The notes under the pieces were generated by a model. The model saw only the letters and a list, made by a program, of their open reading frames with translations. It did not search any database and was not told the origin of the DNA. Below are positions 1 through 11,247 of a stretch of 64,000 nucleotides of DNA, one piece after another (within the stretch, counting starts at the first letter, position 1; every line of letters starts with the position of its first letter). The stretch covers positions 816,001 to 880,000 of the forward strand of contig CALYLW010000134.1 of assembly GCA_944989445.1 (NCBI GenBank). The letters run 5' to 3'. The translations under genes were made by a program, and so were the position numbers. This stretch comes from Ampullaceana balthica (taxonomy: Eukaryota > Mollusca > Gastropoda > Lymnaeidae).

Positions 1-170
1 CCCACTATCAAGGGCAGAGTGTCTTGGTGGGTGACCCACTATCAAGGGCAGAGTGTCTTGGTGGGTGACCCACTATCAAGAGCAGAGTGTCTTGGTGGGT
101 GACCCACTATCAAGAGCAGAGTGTCTTGGTGGGTGACCCACTATCAAGAGCCGAGTCTCCTGATGGGTTG
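1..170. repeat. 34-bp minisatellite, five copies
   Basis: Five head-to-tail 34-bp units start at 1, 35, 69, 103 and 137, each beginning CCCACTATCAAG. Units 1-2 read AAGGGC where units 3-5 read AAGAGC, so the array has two sub-variants. The last copy is degenerate, and the array may continue left of the window. No coding potential is apparent. Confidence 0.95.
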
Positions 171-411
171 GGGGTAAACAAAGCAATTCCCATCAGGGCC
201 GGCCTTAGTGAAAGGTGAACGAGGCAACCACCTTGGGCCCCGCGCTTTGAATAAACGTTTTTAAAATATTTTTTAAAACAATTTTACTACTGTTAGGTAT
301 TACTTTTTTAATTTTTTATAACAACAGTATCAAGAAAACTTTATATATATTTTTTCAGGATAAAATAATTAGATAAATAGCATACTAATATAGTAAAAAC
401 CAAACCAAACC

Positions 412-1000
412 GTGTCTATCAAGACTGCGTCATCAGTACGCTGCTATACGGGAGCGAGACATGAACCACTTATATATCCCGTGAGTGCAAGTTTAATAGC
501 TTCAATCAATTTGAGGTGCCTCCGTCACATCCTTGACATTAAATGGCAGGACAAAGTGCCAAATAGTGAGGTCCTGATGCGTGCCAATACCCAAAGCATG
601 TTCTTAATCCTTAGTGAAATACGCCTAAGATGGCTAGGGCAGGTAAAACGAATGAGCCGGGTCCCATACCCAAGGACCTCCGATATGGAGAACCGGCATA
701 TGGGAAAGTGGAAGACTTCTCCGATTTAAATGTGTCTGCCAGAGGGACATGAAAGCAGCCAGAATAAGCACAAGCGACTGGGAGTGTAAAGCAGAAGACC
801 GATCTACCTGGCGTACAGTTGTCAAAAAGGGCGTCGAAGTAGCCGAGGAGCGAAGGGTGGAGGAGGCTACAGACCGAAGAGCTAGGAGAAAGGCCAAAAC
901 ATTTGGAAGCACAGAACTCGTGTGCAAAAGCTGTGGTAAAGACTGTCAGTCAAGGATGGGACTGCTCAGCAGGTGATGCACCATCGTTTCGTGGGACGGA
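412..1000 (+). pseudogene. LINE reverse transcriptase C-terminus (fragment, frameshifted)
   Basis: Two adjoining frames encode the C-terminal part of a non-LTR retrotransposon ORF2. The first (412-729) contains RCLRHILDIKWQDKV and LRWLGQVKRM, matching the family's RCLR..I..I.W.D and LRW.GHV.RM motifs. The second (about 731-976) contains RDMKAA, AEDRSTWR and a terminal zinc-knuckle motif CKSCGKDCQSRMGL. A frameshift near 700-725 separates the halves, and the 5' reverse-transcriptase and endonuclease domains are absent. It lies inside the hAT-like element. It is a dead 5'-truncated insertion; a similar C-terminus occurs at 34931-35209. The exact LINE clade cannot be assigned from this piece. 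Confidence 0.85.
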
Positions 1001-1228
1001 AGGATGCCGATATATAATATAATAAAATAATACAATCACCCTAAATCCTCATAAAAAGTATTTTTCCAAGAGTATTTAGAAAGCATTTTTTAAATACGAA
1101 AACGCAATTTTTTGGCTTTAAATTGCTTTGCGAAGTGAAAAAATGTAGACCCCCTATTTAAGGACAATATCGATTTGAGGACACTATCTGGTCCCCATTA
1201 GGCCCCTTATAATGGTTTAGGTGTATAT

Positions 1229-1229
<1 letters not shown>

Positions 1230-1263
<34 letters not shown>
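1230..1263. repeat. (TA)n microsatellite
   Basis: About 30 bases of alternating TA lie inside the hAT-like element. Confidence 0.9.
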
Positions 1264-1771
1264 TATGACATGTCTTACTGTTTTTACCTCTTATTGAACA
1301 TATTTAATTTTTATTTTAAATTTATTTTTTATTGTAGATCAATTTGCACAACAAAGCGATGGCTATCCTTTCAAAGTATGTTCCAAATATTTCCGTGTAA
1401 CCACTTTGTGAAACAAGATGGGAAAACCATGTGGAAAGTGTAAATGCTGTATACGATCCTGTTTAGATTTAGCAGTTTCTATCAGTAAACAAGCGTTATA
1501 GTGACTTTCCTAACACACACAACTATTCCTGTCACTGTGGCTTTCGAAGAAAGAAACTTTTCCAAAATAAAACTTGTGAATCCCTATAGTTTTGAGTTTT
1601 ACGATCTTCAATTAAATGAATAAAACTGTAACTGTTGAAGTGTCAATGCTGTTATGATATAGGATAAAAATGTAAGTAATTTAACTTTTCAGTTCGTCTG
1701 CAGCCTTGGGGCCCAGCTCATGGTTTGCTGCCTTGGGCCCCGCACACTCTTGGGCCGGCCCTGATTTCCAT

Positions 1772-2464
1772 GACGTCTGAAACAGTTTTCTTAAACAATT
1801 AAATTTTAATTAATACCCGTTGGCTAACTAGGAAAACGGACAATCTAGCTGTAAGCCCTGGTAAAGCACAGGCTTAGGCTATCAACAACCTGTTAACATC
1901 AGATTGTACTGTTATGCCCTAAGGCCATTAAAAACGCGCGGTATTCAACAAACTGGATGACAGGTGTTGATTCAAGGTGGACACAGGACATGTGTGTTAT
2001 GTAAGGAAGATACTCGAATAGGAGTGAGACAGCCATACAGCTATTCTCGCCTTGTTAGGGTAAATTTTAACATGCACGGTGGGACTCCAAGTTAACAAGT
2101 TCAAGTATGGTGCCAGTACATCTAAATTGAGACAGTGTCTGGCGTGTAGTGCACGCAGTTTAATAATTATTTATTCAACCATCGACACGTTGTCCTAACA
2201 ACAAATTCTAACAACGGTATACAGGGAGCTAATTTATTGTTCATTTTATAACCTTTGATTACCCCCCCCCCTTCACCCCAAATACAAGTTTAGTTTGCAT
2301 TGATTAAAGTCATGCCATTTAATTGGAGTGGCTTCAAATGTATCATTCACACACCACTTTCGTTCTTAGTTTTTTTTTAATTTTAAAAATCGATATCTAC
2401 AAAGTTAATGTCTAGAGCTCTTATGTAAACAATACTAAAGATTTGAACGACTCAATACAACAAA
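1772..2464. other. no gene recognised
   Basis: AT-rich unique-looking sequence with a C-run near 2264-2272. No open frame of substance and no repeat structure was seen. Confidence 0.6.
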
Positions 2465-2775
2465 GAGTGAAGAAGGTACAACAACAGATGGAGCTCCTGT
2501 AATGAATGGAGACGGAATACAATACAATGGGACAATACAACATTGTAAGGACGCGGTTAAGCAACACAAGAAGACTATACATGGACGCAGTACAATACAC
2601 GGGAACAACGCAAAAGAAATGAAGAAACACATGGATACAGTACAACAACAAATGGAGACAGTACAAAAATACATTGATAAAAACAAACATTGCGTGGAGC
2701 CAGTGCAACAATTGATGGAAAAAAACTTATTGCAACGTCCATTACTAACAATACAAACATTGCAAAAACAAACAC
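2465..2775. repeat. degenerate ~21-bp minisatellite
   Basis: Diverged units resembling ATGGAGACAGTACAACAACA recur with variable spacing (for example near 2504, 2580, 2631, 2652 and 2695). The purine-biased composition explains the open frames on both strands here; no protein family is recognisable in them. Confidence 0.6.
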
Positions 2776-2789
2776 AAATTAAACAACCG

Positions 2790-3165
2790 GTAAAAACAAA
2801 GTTTTTTAAAAACTATAAATCCTTATATATCATGAAATACGCACCGCGCGACAAAATAGCCCAGACATTTACAGATCGGGAAAATATTATAACAATATGT
2901 TCAATATAATACGCACCGCACGACAGACTAGCATAAACATTTACATAGAGATACATAGTATTAATCTAAAATTTCATTAATTTAATTACAGTACATTTGA
3001 TCGATATGCAATTTCGATAGAATGCATTGTTAGGTGACAAAACGCTCTGTGCAAAATTTCAGTTCGATAGGATGCCGGGAATTGTGTCAATTTTGACTTT
3101 TGTTTTTTCAGCGGGACCACGACAGACTGACAAGACGGTGAAATTAATATAAAGGATTACACAAA
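2790..3165 (+). mobile_element. dispersed repeat family A, copy 1 (Helitron-related)
   Basis: It shares an ordered set of blocks with 4480-5060 and, inverted, with 22520-23010: AATCC(C)TTATATAT, a CGATCGAT-type stretch, GATGCATTGTTAGGTGA, CAG(C/T)TCGAT(C/A)GGAT, then a purine-rich GACAGAC tract and GACGGTGAA(A/G)TTAATATA. The last blocks also occur at 13050-13145 in the 3' part of the Helitron at 11248-13266, which is the reason for linking the family to Helitrons. Two internal repeats of a TACGCACCGC motif are present. Confidence 0.6.
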
Positions 3166-3525
3166 ATAATACAACATTCATTACCTCAAATTACTACACA
3201 TATATGATAATAAAAAATACAAACATGGAAACAAAACAAAAAGATACGTTGGCAGAACAATCAATGACGCATCACAGCCAAACCTCGAGACTCGGGATAA
3301 CGTTGATTTCGTATCCATCACTGAAAGGGAGAAACGTGCCCCTGACCCCAGCCAGACGCTAGGACAACTACAAAAGTCTCTCTCATATTTTAGTATGGAA
3401 CAAATCAAGCCACTGTCAGGATTGGTCAGGACCAATTCACCAATGTAGAGTTAAGTTATCTTGAAACATATCGGCGAGCACTTGCTGGGCTACAGACTTG
3501 TGGTAGAACAAACAAATAGAGAGTA
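3166..3525. other. no gene recognised
   Basis: Mostly AT-rich sequence. An 84-residue open frame on the minus strand (3181-3435) has no recognisable domain and is not called. Confidence 0.5.
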
Positions 3526-3531
3526 ATGTGA

Positions 3532-3592
<61 letters not shown>
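3526..3592. repeat. (GT)n(GA)n compound microsatellite
   Basis: A run of GT dinucleotides passes directly into about 22 GA dinucleotides. Confidence 0.95.
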
Positions 3593-3594
<2 letters not shown>

Positions 3595-3685
3595 AGTGGG
3601 GGCATGTGGTGTGAGAGCGGTGTTTATATAAATATAAATGCCACCTAAGGACACACGTAACTGCCTAAGCCTAAGAACATCACAT

Positions 3686-3978
3686 TAGGGCTGCGAACAT
3701 TTTAACGATTAAATTATTTTTTAAAGATTAATCGACTCATCGCTTACAAATTATTGGAAGTCAAAAAGTAAAAAGAAATATATAATAGAAAATAGCGGCC
3801 GATAAATAATAAATTTCCTGACGATTACACGAACATTTTGGTTTTAAACTATTGACTGACTATTGAATGTTCAAAATGTTGATAAAGTTTCCCTACCATG
3901 GTTCTAACACTTACTTATGACATCATATTTTTTTGTGTGGCTTTAATCGAAATTAACGATTAGTTAATCGAGGAGATA
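3686..3978. mobile_element. possible degenerate hAT MITE
   Basis: The left end AGGGCTGCGAAC followed by TTTTAACGATTAA, and the right end with TTAATCG and AACGATTAGTTAATCG, resemble the AGGGCTGC / AACGATTAATCG termini of a widespread hAT family. The target duplication is not clear, so boundaries are approximate. Confidence 0.35.
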
Positions 3979-4099
3979 GAGGAGGTAGAGAGAAAATGTT
4001 TGAGAGTAACGGGTGGGATTTGGGGGGGGGGAATCTACAAACCAATTGTCACCCTTGAAAACATTGGAATGTATTTTAAGAAAAAATCATACAATTTAA

Positions 4100-4440
4100 C
4101 ATGATTTATTTAACAAATGGGCATATTAAAAAATTGAGATTTTACTAGATACACGTTTAATAAATTGACATATTTACTAGATAAACTTTTACAGTGATGG
4201 ATTTACCTATGTGCTAAACAAGCTATAGCTTAGGGACCCCGCCTTCTTGGGGACCCCCGGATTTTTTTAAAATATTTGTCACTGACATAGAATATTTTGA
4301 CTTCAAAAGGGCCCCCATATCTCAAATAGCTTACGGCCCCATCAAGGCTTAATCCGGCCGTGAACTTTTAACAAATTTAACATATTTACTAGATACAAGT
4401 TTAAAAAATTGGCGTATTAAAAAATTTATGTAGAGTGGTA
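4100..4440. repeat. short AT-rich tandem repeat split by a MITE
   Basis: Three to four related units containing CATATTTACTAGATA flank the MITE at 4192-4362 on both sides. The MITE therefore inserted into an existing array. Confidence 0.65.
4192..4362. mobile_element. hAT-type MITE, 171 bp
   Basis: It begins CAGTGATGGATTTACC and ends AATCCGGCCGTG, imperfect terminal inverted repeats. A perfect 8-bp target duplication AACTTTTA flanks it (4184-4191 and 4363-4370). The GC-rich interior contains GGGGACCCC-like blocks. The 8-bp duplication and CAGTG start place it in hAT. Confidence 0.88.
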
Positions 4441-4479
4441 CTTAAAAATGAACAAATATAATTAATGAAAAAAAACCAC

Positions 4480-5060
4480 GTAAAAACAAAGTTTTTGACA
4501 ATAAATCCCTTATATATGAAACATAACTAACAGTATTGATTATTTTCAAATGCGACAAACATTTACAGACTGAATCTGTCTTAACACAACTTTGCTTCAT
4601 AACCCTGGGGTGGGGGGTGGGAGAGGGGAAAGTCTGGTCACCGATCGCTTGACCGAGCTCAGCGTGAAACGTAAAATGTAAACAAAAGCACGCCGGTACT
4701 TCGATGGGTCGCGTCAACGCGTGACTGAACAATCCCGTGAAAAAAACCAATAACAAACAGTGAATTTGAATTACATACGTTATATAAGGATAAACTAAAA
4801 ATGCATAAATTTAATTACGGTACTTTCGATCGATCTGAAATATTGATACGATGCATTGTTAGGTGAGACAGGTCCGTGTGCCAAATTTCAGCTCGATCGG
4901 ATCACGGGAAGTGGGTCATTTTTGAATTTTGTTTTTCCGCCCGCCCAAGACAGAGAGACAGAGAGAGAGAGAGAGATGCTGACAGAACGACTGAGAGACA
5001 GAGACGGCCGTGAAGTTAATATAAGGGATTTAAATACAGAAAAAGGATATATTTAAAACT
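4480..5060 (+). mobile_element. dispersed repeat family A, copy 2 (Helitron-related)
   Basis: Same block order as copy 1 at 2790-3165: AATCCCTTATATAT, CGATCGATCTGAAAT, GATGCATTGTTAGGTGA, CAGCTCGATCGGAT, CCGCC, a GACAGAGAGACAG tract expanded to a GA microsatellite, and GTGAAGTTAATATAAGG. A GC-richer insert (4590-4710) is private to this copy. No protein is encoded. Confidence 0.6.
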
Positions 5061-6031
5061 CAGATGCAATAGAAATAAATATTTTTATCCAATATGTAAG
5101 ATATGTTACAAATTCTTTTTGAAAAAACTGTACAACAAGTGGAAAGAATCGTAAACATATAGATATACAGTTAGGTTATTGCAATGGGTAAAAACAGACA
5201 ACTAACCTCAACCATAATATTAACTTGTACAGACCTTACATAAATGTACCAGTTTATACTCCGTTACCCCGCCATGTGTATCACAATTTAATCACGCAAA
5301 CCAATGTAGCACTGCCACTGACCCCAGACATGGCCTCAACTTAAAAATGCTGTGTGAAAAGTTTATGACTAGGTCACAGAAATAAGGATTGTGGTCATTG
5401 TGGTTGTATTTGAGATCTCATTTTTCCAGTTACCTGGGTGAATATTGTCAATGTGCGTCTATGCGTGAAATAGGACATGAGGCCGAACGGTATACCTCAA
5501 ACTAGTTTTGCATTATTAGCCTCTAGCCTCTGGCAGCTTTTGACTTGGAAAAACAAATAATGAAGATTTAAAAACACAACTCGATTGAAAGCTAAGTAAT
5601 ATCCTCTCATAGAATATATAAATAAACGTATCATACACTATTTTAAAAAAAACAAACAAAAAACAAACAACAACAATAACAACAAATAAACAAATTCTGT
5701 AGACCCGAAGATAAACACAAAATGACAGAATGAAGTCAGCTGCGTGTTAACTAAGATTCGAACCGCCGCTGGTATATATTAATACTTAACCCCTCTTCGT
5801 TCAAACCAAAGTTAAAGAATTTATCTAGAATAATTTGTCCCAAATGTTAAATGAAATCTACGGTTGCAAAATGTTTCCACCCAGACAATACGCGAGAACC
5901 AGGTCTGTCGCGATAAGCCACGGACCTTGGTGTTAAACAATCGGACAGAGGTGTTTCTTTGTTTATGTTATTTTCGCTCTGCGGCGATAGAATTGCTGTG
6001 ATAATAGCAAGACGGCGTCTGGACTTTGTAG
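5061..6031. other. no gene recognised
   Basis: AT-rich sequence with an (AAAC)-rich stretch near 5640-5695. No coding signal. Confidence 0.6.
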
Positions 6032-6322
6032 GAAACATTGTCTGAAGTGAGAGCACAGTATTAGAAACATTGTCTGAAGTGACTGCACAGTGCTAGAAAC
6101 ATTGTCTGAAGTGAATGCACGTTGTTAGAAACATTGTCTGAAGTGACTGCACGCTGTTAGAAACATTGTCTGAAGTGACTGCACGTTGTTAGAAACATTG
6201 TCTGAAGGTGACTGCATGTTGTTAGAAACATTGTCTGAAGGTGACTGCACGTTGTTAGAAACATTGTCTGAAGTGACTGCACGTTGTTAGAAACATTGTC
6301 TGAAGTGACTGCACGGTGTTGT
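6032..6322. repeat. 32-bp minisatellite, nine copies
   Basis: Nine units begin GAAACATTGTCTGAAG, at about 6032, 6064, 6096, 6128, 6160, 6192, 6225, 6258 and 6290. Two units carry one extra G (33 bp). The minus-strand open frames here come from the repeat. Confidence 0.95.
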
Positions 6323-6767
6323 AACATTCCGCAATTAAACACGGAGAGAGTTTAAATTTTACATTTATAGTCCAGTAAGTACATTTTATTATTTTTAATT
6401 GTATTGAATACATTTATTTAAATTACCCTTATACCAAAAACAATGCGAAATCACGTTAAGTGAAAGAAGCAATCCAAACAACTGTAGCACTAACATCAAT
6501 GTAATTTAATTAAGAGATTTCTAAATTTTTATTTAAATAAGTTATTAGAGGAACACCAATTCGTAATTCACTTTATTAAAAGTTTCCAGGCATTATGTCC
6601 CTTGTTTTGTTCATGGTTCAAAACTTAAAAACACTAAAACGTTACCACTCCTTGATCCATTTATCCCTTAACTCAAAATAACAATTTTCAGTTATTTTAA
6701 CGGTGAGACAAACACAACTCAAAAATATTGTCATCCACAGCAATAAAATATAATTTTAATTTTCTCC
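6323..6767. other. no gene recognised
   Basis: AT-rich unique sequence up to the hAT insertion site. Nothing else seen. Confidence 0.6.
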
Positions 6768-6775
6768 ATTTAATG

Positions 6776-9263
6776 CAGTGGTTCCTAACCTTTTGGGGTC
6801 CATGCACCCCTTCAGATTCCAAAAAAAGTTCATGCACCCCCTTTCAGAAAATGCATGACAAACTATGTTTATTTTAGGAACACAACAGTTTTGACCATAG
6901 GCAACGGGGAATTTAGTGAGAGATCTGCTGCTTCTTATGATCAATCAGCAATTTAAATCTGGGGACGGTTTTGGACAAAGCAACTCTCATGTCATCCTCC
7001 GCTTTCAACTTATTCCTTGCATTGGTTTTAATCGTCAAAGATGTGAAGAATCCTGCTTCACAGAGATAGGTTGTGGCAAAAGGAAGGAGAGACACTATTG
7101 CCCTCTTGGCTAGTTGTGGGTAGGAATCTAGCTGGGCGCACCAAATTTCAATCAAGGTATTGCAACTGAAGGCACTCCTCAATACTTTTCTGGTTCTCAA
7201 ATCAATCAGGACATCTTTAGCAAGGTCACTTTCATCAATGTTATCCAAGTCACAGAGAAAAGGATTGAGAATCCAAAGGTCTTTCCTAGCAATTTCTTGA
7301 CAGAAATACCCATCAAAGGACCTTTGCAATGTTGAAAGGTGCTTTGAAAATTCCCCTTTGATTTTGTCAGTCAGTGATCCCTCAGTGCTTCCCTCTGCAC
7401 CAGATATTACAACTTCATCCAAGAGTGGAAAGTTGGCAAAGTTGGACTTTTCTAGTCGTCCTTGGAATAGTGGCACTTTGTTAAGGAAGGCTTGCAATCT
7501 CTCAGTAACATCCATTACAGTCACAGCAGGTCCTTGGAGAGATGTGTTCAACTCATTCAAGATGGTGAAGATGTCAGCCAGGTATGCCAAGTAATGAATG
7601 CAATTTTGACAGTCAAACTTGTCAGCAAGGTCGCTCTCTTTTTCTCGCAAGAAAATGGCAAGCTCCACTCTCAGTTCTACTAACCGAGAAAGTATCCGTC
7701 CCCTGGACAACCAGCGCACCTCAGTATGGTAGAGCAGAACTTCATGCTCAGAGATCACCTCCTGACAGAACAACTTGAAGAGGCAGTGGTTCAAGGCATG
7801 TAAGTGGATAACATTTACAACTCGGACTGCAGTATAAAGAACTGACTTCAAGGTTGGAGGTAGAGTTTTGCATGCCAGGGCCTGACGATGATGGATACAG
7901 TGTGTAGTGACAATATCTGGAACTTCTTTCTTTACCAGTGCTGAAAATCATGACTTATTACCGAGCATGGTGAGAGCACCACCTGTCCGAATTGAAGAAA
8001 TTCTTGAAGTCCAGTCAAACTGGTTTTCAGTAAAGAATGCCCTGACTAGCTGCAGCACATCAGCAGCTTTGGTACTAGCTAGGAGTGGCTTACAAAAGAG
8101 AAATGAAATTCCTCCTTCAGCAATCCACTGAGAACATATTTCACAAACACAAGAATCTGACTGCGTTGTGCTACATCAGTGGATTCATCCAGACGCTTGC
8201 TAAATGGAAAATGACTGTTTCTCATCTCGCACAAGACTTGATCCAGAATTTCTGCAGCCATGTCACTAATCCTGGAATGAATAGTGTCATTGGAAAAAGT
8301 AACTTTCTAAACCTGCTTCCTCTGCTGGTGACCACACATCAGTTCCACCAATTCCAGAGCACAAGGCTTCACCAAAATTCTCCAATGGTCTGGGGCTTCT
8401 TGTTCTTTGCAATAAGATATGCAACCTTGAAGGATGCCTCCAGTGCAGGTTTCTGTGAAACAAAGAAAATCCAAGCTTGGCCAAGGTATCTGAGGTCAAG
8501 AAGCGAGCTCTCTTCTGCTTGAAGACCTCAACACTGTCCTTGGAATTGGATGGATGGACTTTCTCCAAGTGCTCTCGGAGTCTAACAGGCTTCATGTTGT
8601 CATTGCAAAGGATTTTTCCACAGAGGAAGCACTGAGGCTTTTGTGTTCCATTTCTCTCTTTTTTAAAATTATGTATTAACGATTTTGAAGGGTTGGTGAC
8701 AATCGGAACGTCGTACCAGTAACAGGCAAATTTTTAACTGACGAAGTTGATGTTTTTAATGACCGGAATTGGATGCTCAACTCAAGACTTTAGGTTTCAA
8801 TGGCGAATAATGGCTTACAATTAAAAGACCTTTGCAGCGTACGGAGCAATATAAATGAAGGAAAAAAAATCCCAACATTTACATCCTCTCAAAACAGTTA
8901 GAGGGTCACCGAAAGACATATATCTGACGTATTTGATGACAAAATTAAATAATTTTTAGAAAACTGTGACTTAAAACACGAAATTCCGAGGAACACGTAG
9001 AGCGAACCTTTCATTTTGCGAAAAAGTTTTTCCGTCAATTTTCGACATTCACAGAACATTGCGGGGAAAAAAGGTTGTATATGGGCGCCCTTTAACGCCG
9101 CATGCCTTGCTTATGGTTTATATTTTCAGATTATCAGTTTTTCTTTCTGTTTTTTCCTTCGTCTCTTTTTGCTTCATTTTTTTTCTCTGAATGGTTCATG
9201 CACCCCCTGGAGCCTGCTCATGCACCCCTTGGGGGTGCATGCACCACTGGTTAGGAACCCCTG
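6776..9263 (-). mobile_element. full-length hAT transposon (ZBED5-like), 2.49 kb
   Basis: Terminal inverted repeats are CAGTGGTTCCTAACC at 6776 and GGTTAGGAACCCCTG ending at 9263. A perfect 8-bp target duplication ATTTAATG lies at 6768-6775 and 9264-9271. Subterminal sequence at both ends repeats CATGCACCCC. The interior encodes a decayed transposase on the minus strand. Both termini and the duplication are intact, so the element is complete in length although its protein is broken. Confidence 0.95.
6913..8640 (-). pseudogene. hAT transposase, ZBED5/FAM200-like (broken)
   Basis: The minus strand reads through a complete hAT transposase of the ZBED5 / SCAND3-like type. A BED zinc-finger part lies near 8640-8560 (KPQCFLCGKILCND, then LREHLEKVHP). 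The central region includes MAAEILDQV and LDESTDVAQ (the conserved DEST-D motif), and EVRWLSRGRIL follows at about 7725. The last ~310 residues are open and end with the C-terminal dimerisation region (CEAGFFTSLTIKTNARNKL). Disruptions seen: frame changes near 8480, 8390 and 8098, and a stop at 7948-7950 just before VKKEVPDIVTTHC. It is not expected to give an active enzyme. The long 3' frame could be mistaken for a host gene, but it sits inside intact hAT ends. Confidence 0.92.
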
Positions 9264-9271
9264 ATTTAATG

Positions 9272-10310
9272 AAATGCCTTCAATTATATTTAACATTCCC
9301 TATTCGTGACTCATGACTTAGTTAATGAAAGATTCAATGTCATTTTACCAAATTAAAGAGATGTTGAAATCTGATCTCCTATTGGATTGGGTACTGAATT
9401 TAAAATATAATTTAAAAAAAAATAAAAAAAATAATAAAAAATTAAAAAAAAACTACTACCAAGGAACAAGAATTTCATCAAATATTGTACTTAAATATTA
9501 CAACACGAATAAACAAGAAAACAGAAGACAGATTATTCTTCATAATATTTTATAATATAATTGGTTTTGTTCAACGCTATGTACGGCACGGGCACAGAGA
9601 GTTGTAAGTAGAGATAGTCATTGAAGAGTTCACCTACCTTAGCCATTCATAAGACGACATTTAGGTCCTCTGGCCTCCACATTCACCTACCGACGTTTGA
9701 ACCACAACTTGCCTGGCAACACAACTTGGCAATCAACATGTGGGAGGGGAGGAAGGAGGGGGCGGGGGTGGTGGTCATGCTATCAGTGGCGGCAACGGCT
9801 CGTCTGCACCCCTCCCCTTCCCCTCACGCGCACGCCCGGAGGAGCGCCATCAATGAAAGGTCTACAACGCTGACAAACCGAGCCCTTGTCTCACGCCTGC
9901 CTGGCCGTGACTTAACCGTCTGGCCATTCAACAGGAAACAGGGCGTATCCCACTCTTGTGTTTACGTTATGATGAGAGCGTGTACAAATTTACTCGCGAC
10001 GAAAATAGAAACGACAAATTGGGTCAGGCGACGTAAACCCTTCCCTTGACGTATTGCTAGACCGTGGAGAAACTACAGAATCACACGGGCACGGAGTCTA
10101 ACGGTAACCTTGACAATTAAAGCCCAGACGTATTATCTGTTATTGCGGTAATTTTCACACAGACGACGTAAGTAATGATTGGGAGATAAGACGACAGGAA
10201 TACCTGGCCGTTCAGGTGATTGTCAAGATTTGATAAAGTTTTTATTTCAATTGAAATTACAAAAACCGGCAAAGTTCGCAATGCCCCTTAACCCCCATAA
10301 AGAGTTTAAA
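9272..10310. other. no gene recognised; GC-richer patch 9650-10060
   Basis: An A-rich stretch at 9410-9455 is followed by a less AT-rich patch. A 142-residue plus-strand open frame (9621-10049) shows no domain, repeat or membrane segment, and a real gene cannot be supported. Confidence 0.5.
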
Positions 10311-10660
10311 ATATCCCTACAAGAATGTCCCTACCAAGAATGTCCCTACCAAGAATGTCCCTACCAAGAATGTCCCTACCAAGAATGCCCTACCAAGAAT
10401 GTCCCTACCAAGAATGCCCCTACCAAGAATATCCCTACCAAGAATGTCCCTACCAAGAATGCCCCTACCAAGAATGTCCCTACCAAGAATGTCCCTACAT
10501 TAAAACTCCTTAACAAGAATTTTCCCACTAAAAATCTCCTTACTAACAATCTTTCTACCATAAATCTCCGTAACAAAAAACAACAACAAAAAACCAAAAA
10601 ACTCCCTACCATGAGCCTCTTCACCAAGAATACGAATATCCCTACCATGAATCGTGTTGA
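10311..10660. repeat. 15-bp minisatellite (CAAGAATGTCCCTAC)
   Basis: About a dozen near-perfect 15-bp units run from 10318 to 10498 and decay rightwards to about 10650. Because 15 is a multiple of three, open frames appear on both strands reading five-residue repeats (QECPY, KNVPT). These are products of the repeat, not evidence of a protein. Confidence 0.92.
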
Positions 10661-11247
10661 GGGAGAGGGAATGGGGCGGAGTCGGCAGAGATGCGATATA
10701 TGGTACACCGCTTATTTGCACCTCACAGTGTTGTTTCCGTTTATAAAGCATTTTAAAAGGGGGGGGGGAGAGAGAGAGAGGGGGGGGGTGGTGGTGTTAG
10801 ATGGAGATTTAATAATATTTTTTTCAAACATAATTACCATAAGTATATTATTAAAAAAATAATTTTAAAACTGCCATTGATAATAAAATATTTTGACTAA
10901 AAATAGCGGACAAATAACAATTGCTGGTTTTAAAGGTAATTAAAAAAAAATTCATCCCGATTTTTGCGCGCTGAAGGATTCTGAAGCCTTAAAAAAATGT
11001 ATTTAATTTGTTTTACTGACAACTTATATAATTTCATTGGTCTTATAAGTGAGCATTAAGTTTGTTAACTTGTTATTTCATCAAAAGAAAATAGCTATAA
11101 AATTTAACTCTTTTTTTTCAACTTACCGCTACATTGTTAATAAACGACTTCATTTTTTTTCTGAATAAATGAAATGAAATGAATAGTTTCAAGTGACATT
11201 GTATAGACTTTGTTCAATTAGTTGACAAAAATCATATTAGTGAGTCA
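10661..11247. other. no gene recognised; G/GA-rich tract 10758-10793
   Basis: A G-run, a (GA)n and a second G-run are followed by AT-rich sequence up to the Helitron boundary. Confidence 0.6.

Larger units (their letters stand above)
194..1763. mobile_element. hAT-like DNA transposon, non-autonomous, ~1.57 kb
   Basis: The element starts CAGGGCCGGCC and ends in its inverse GGCCGGCCCTG. It is flanked by an 8-bp target duplication with one mismatch (ATTCCCAT at 186-193, ATTTCCAT at 1764-1771), the length typical of hAT. Both ends also carry a subterminal CCTTGGGCCCCGC motif in the same orientation. No transposase is present; the interior holds a LINE fragment and a TA microsatellite, so it is non-autonomous and was itself invaded. 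Superfamily assignment rests on the target-duplication length and CAGGG terminus. Confidence 0.75.

Noticed and set aside
6913..7851. 312-codon frame as a host ZBED5-like gene
   Set aside because: It sits inside intact hAT termini with a perfect 8-bp target duplication, and the upstream part of the same protein is broken by a stop and several frame changes.
9621..10049. 142-codon plus-strand open frame
   Set aside because: No recognisable domain, composition like random open sequence in a GC-richer patch, no start or splice evidence.
10179..10862. 227-codon open frame with QECPY/KNVPT repeats
   Set aside because: Produced by a 15-bp minisatellite; flanking parts have no protein-like features.
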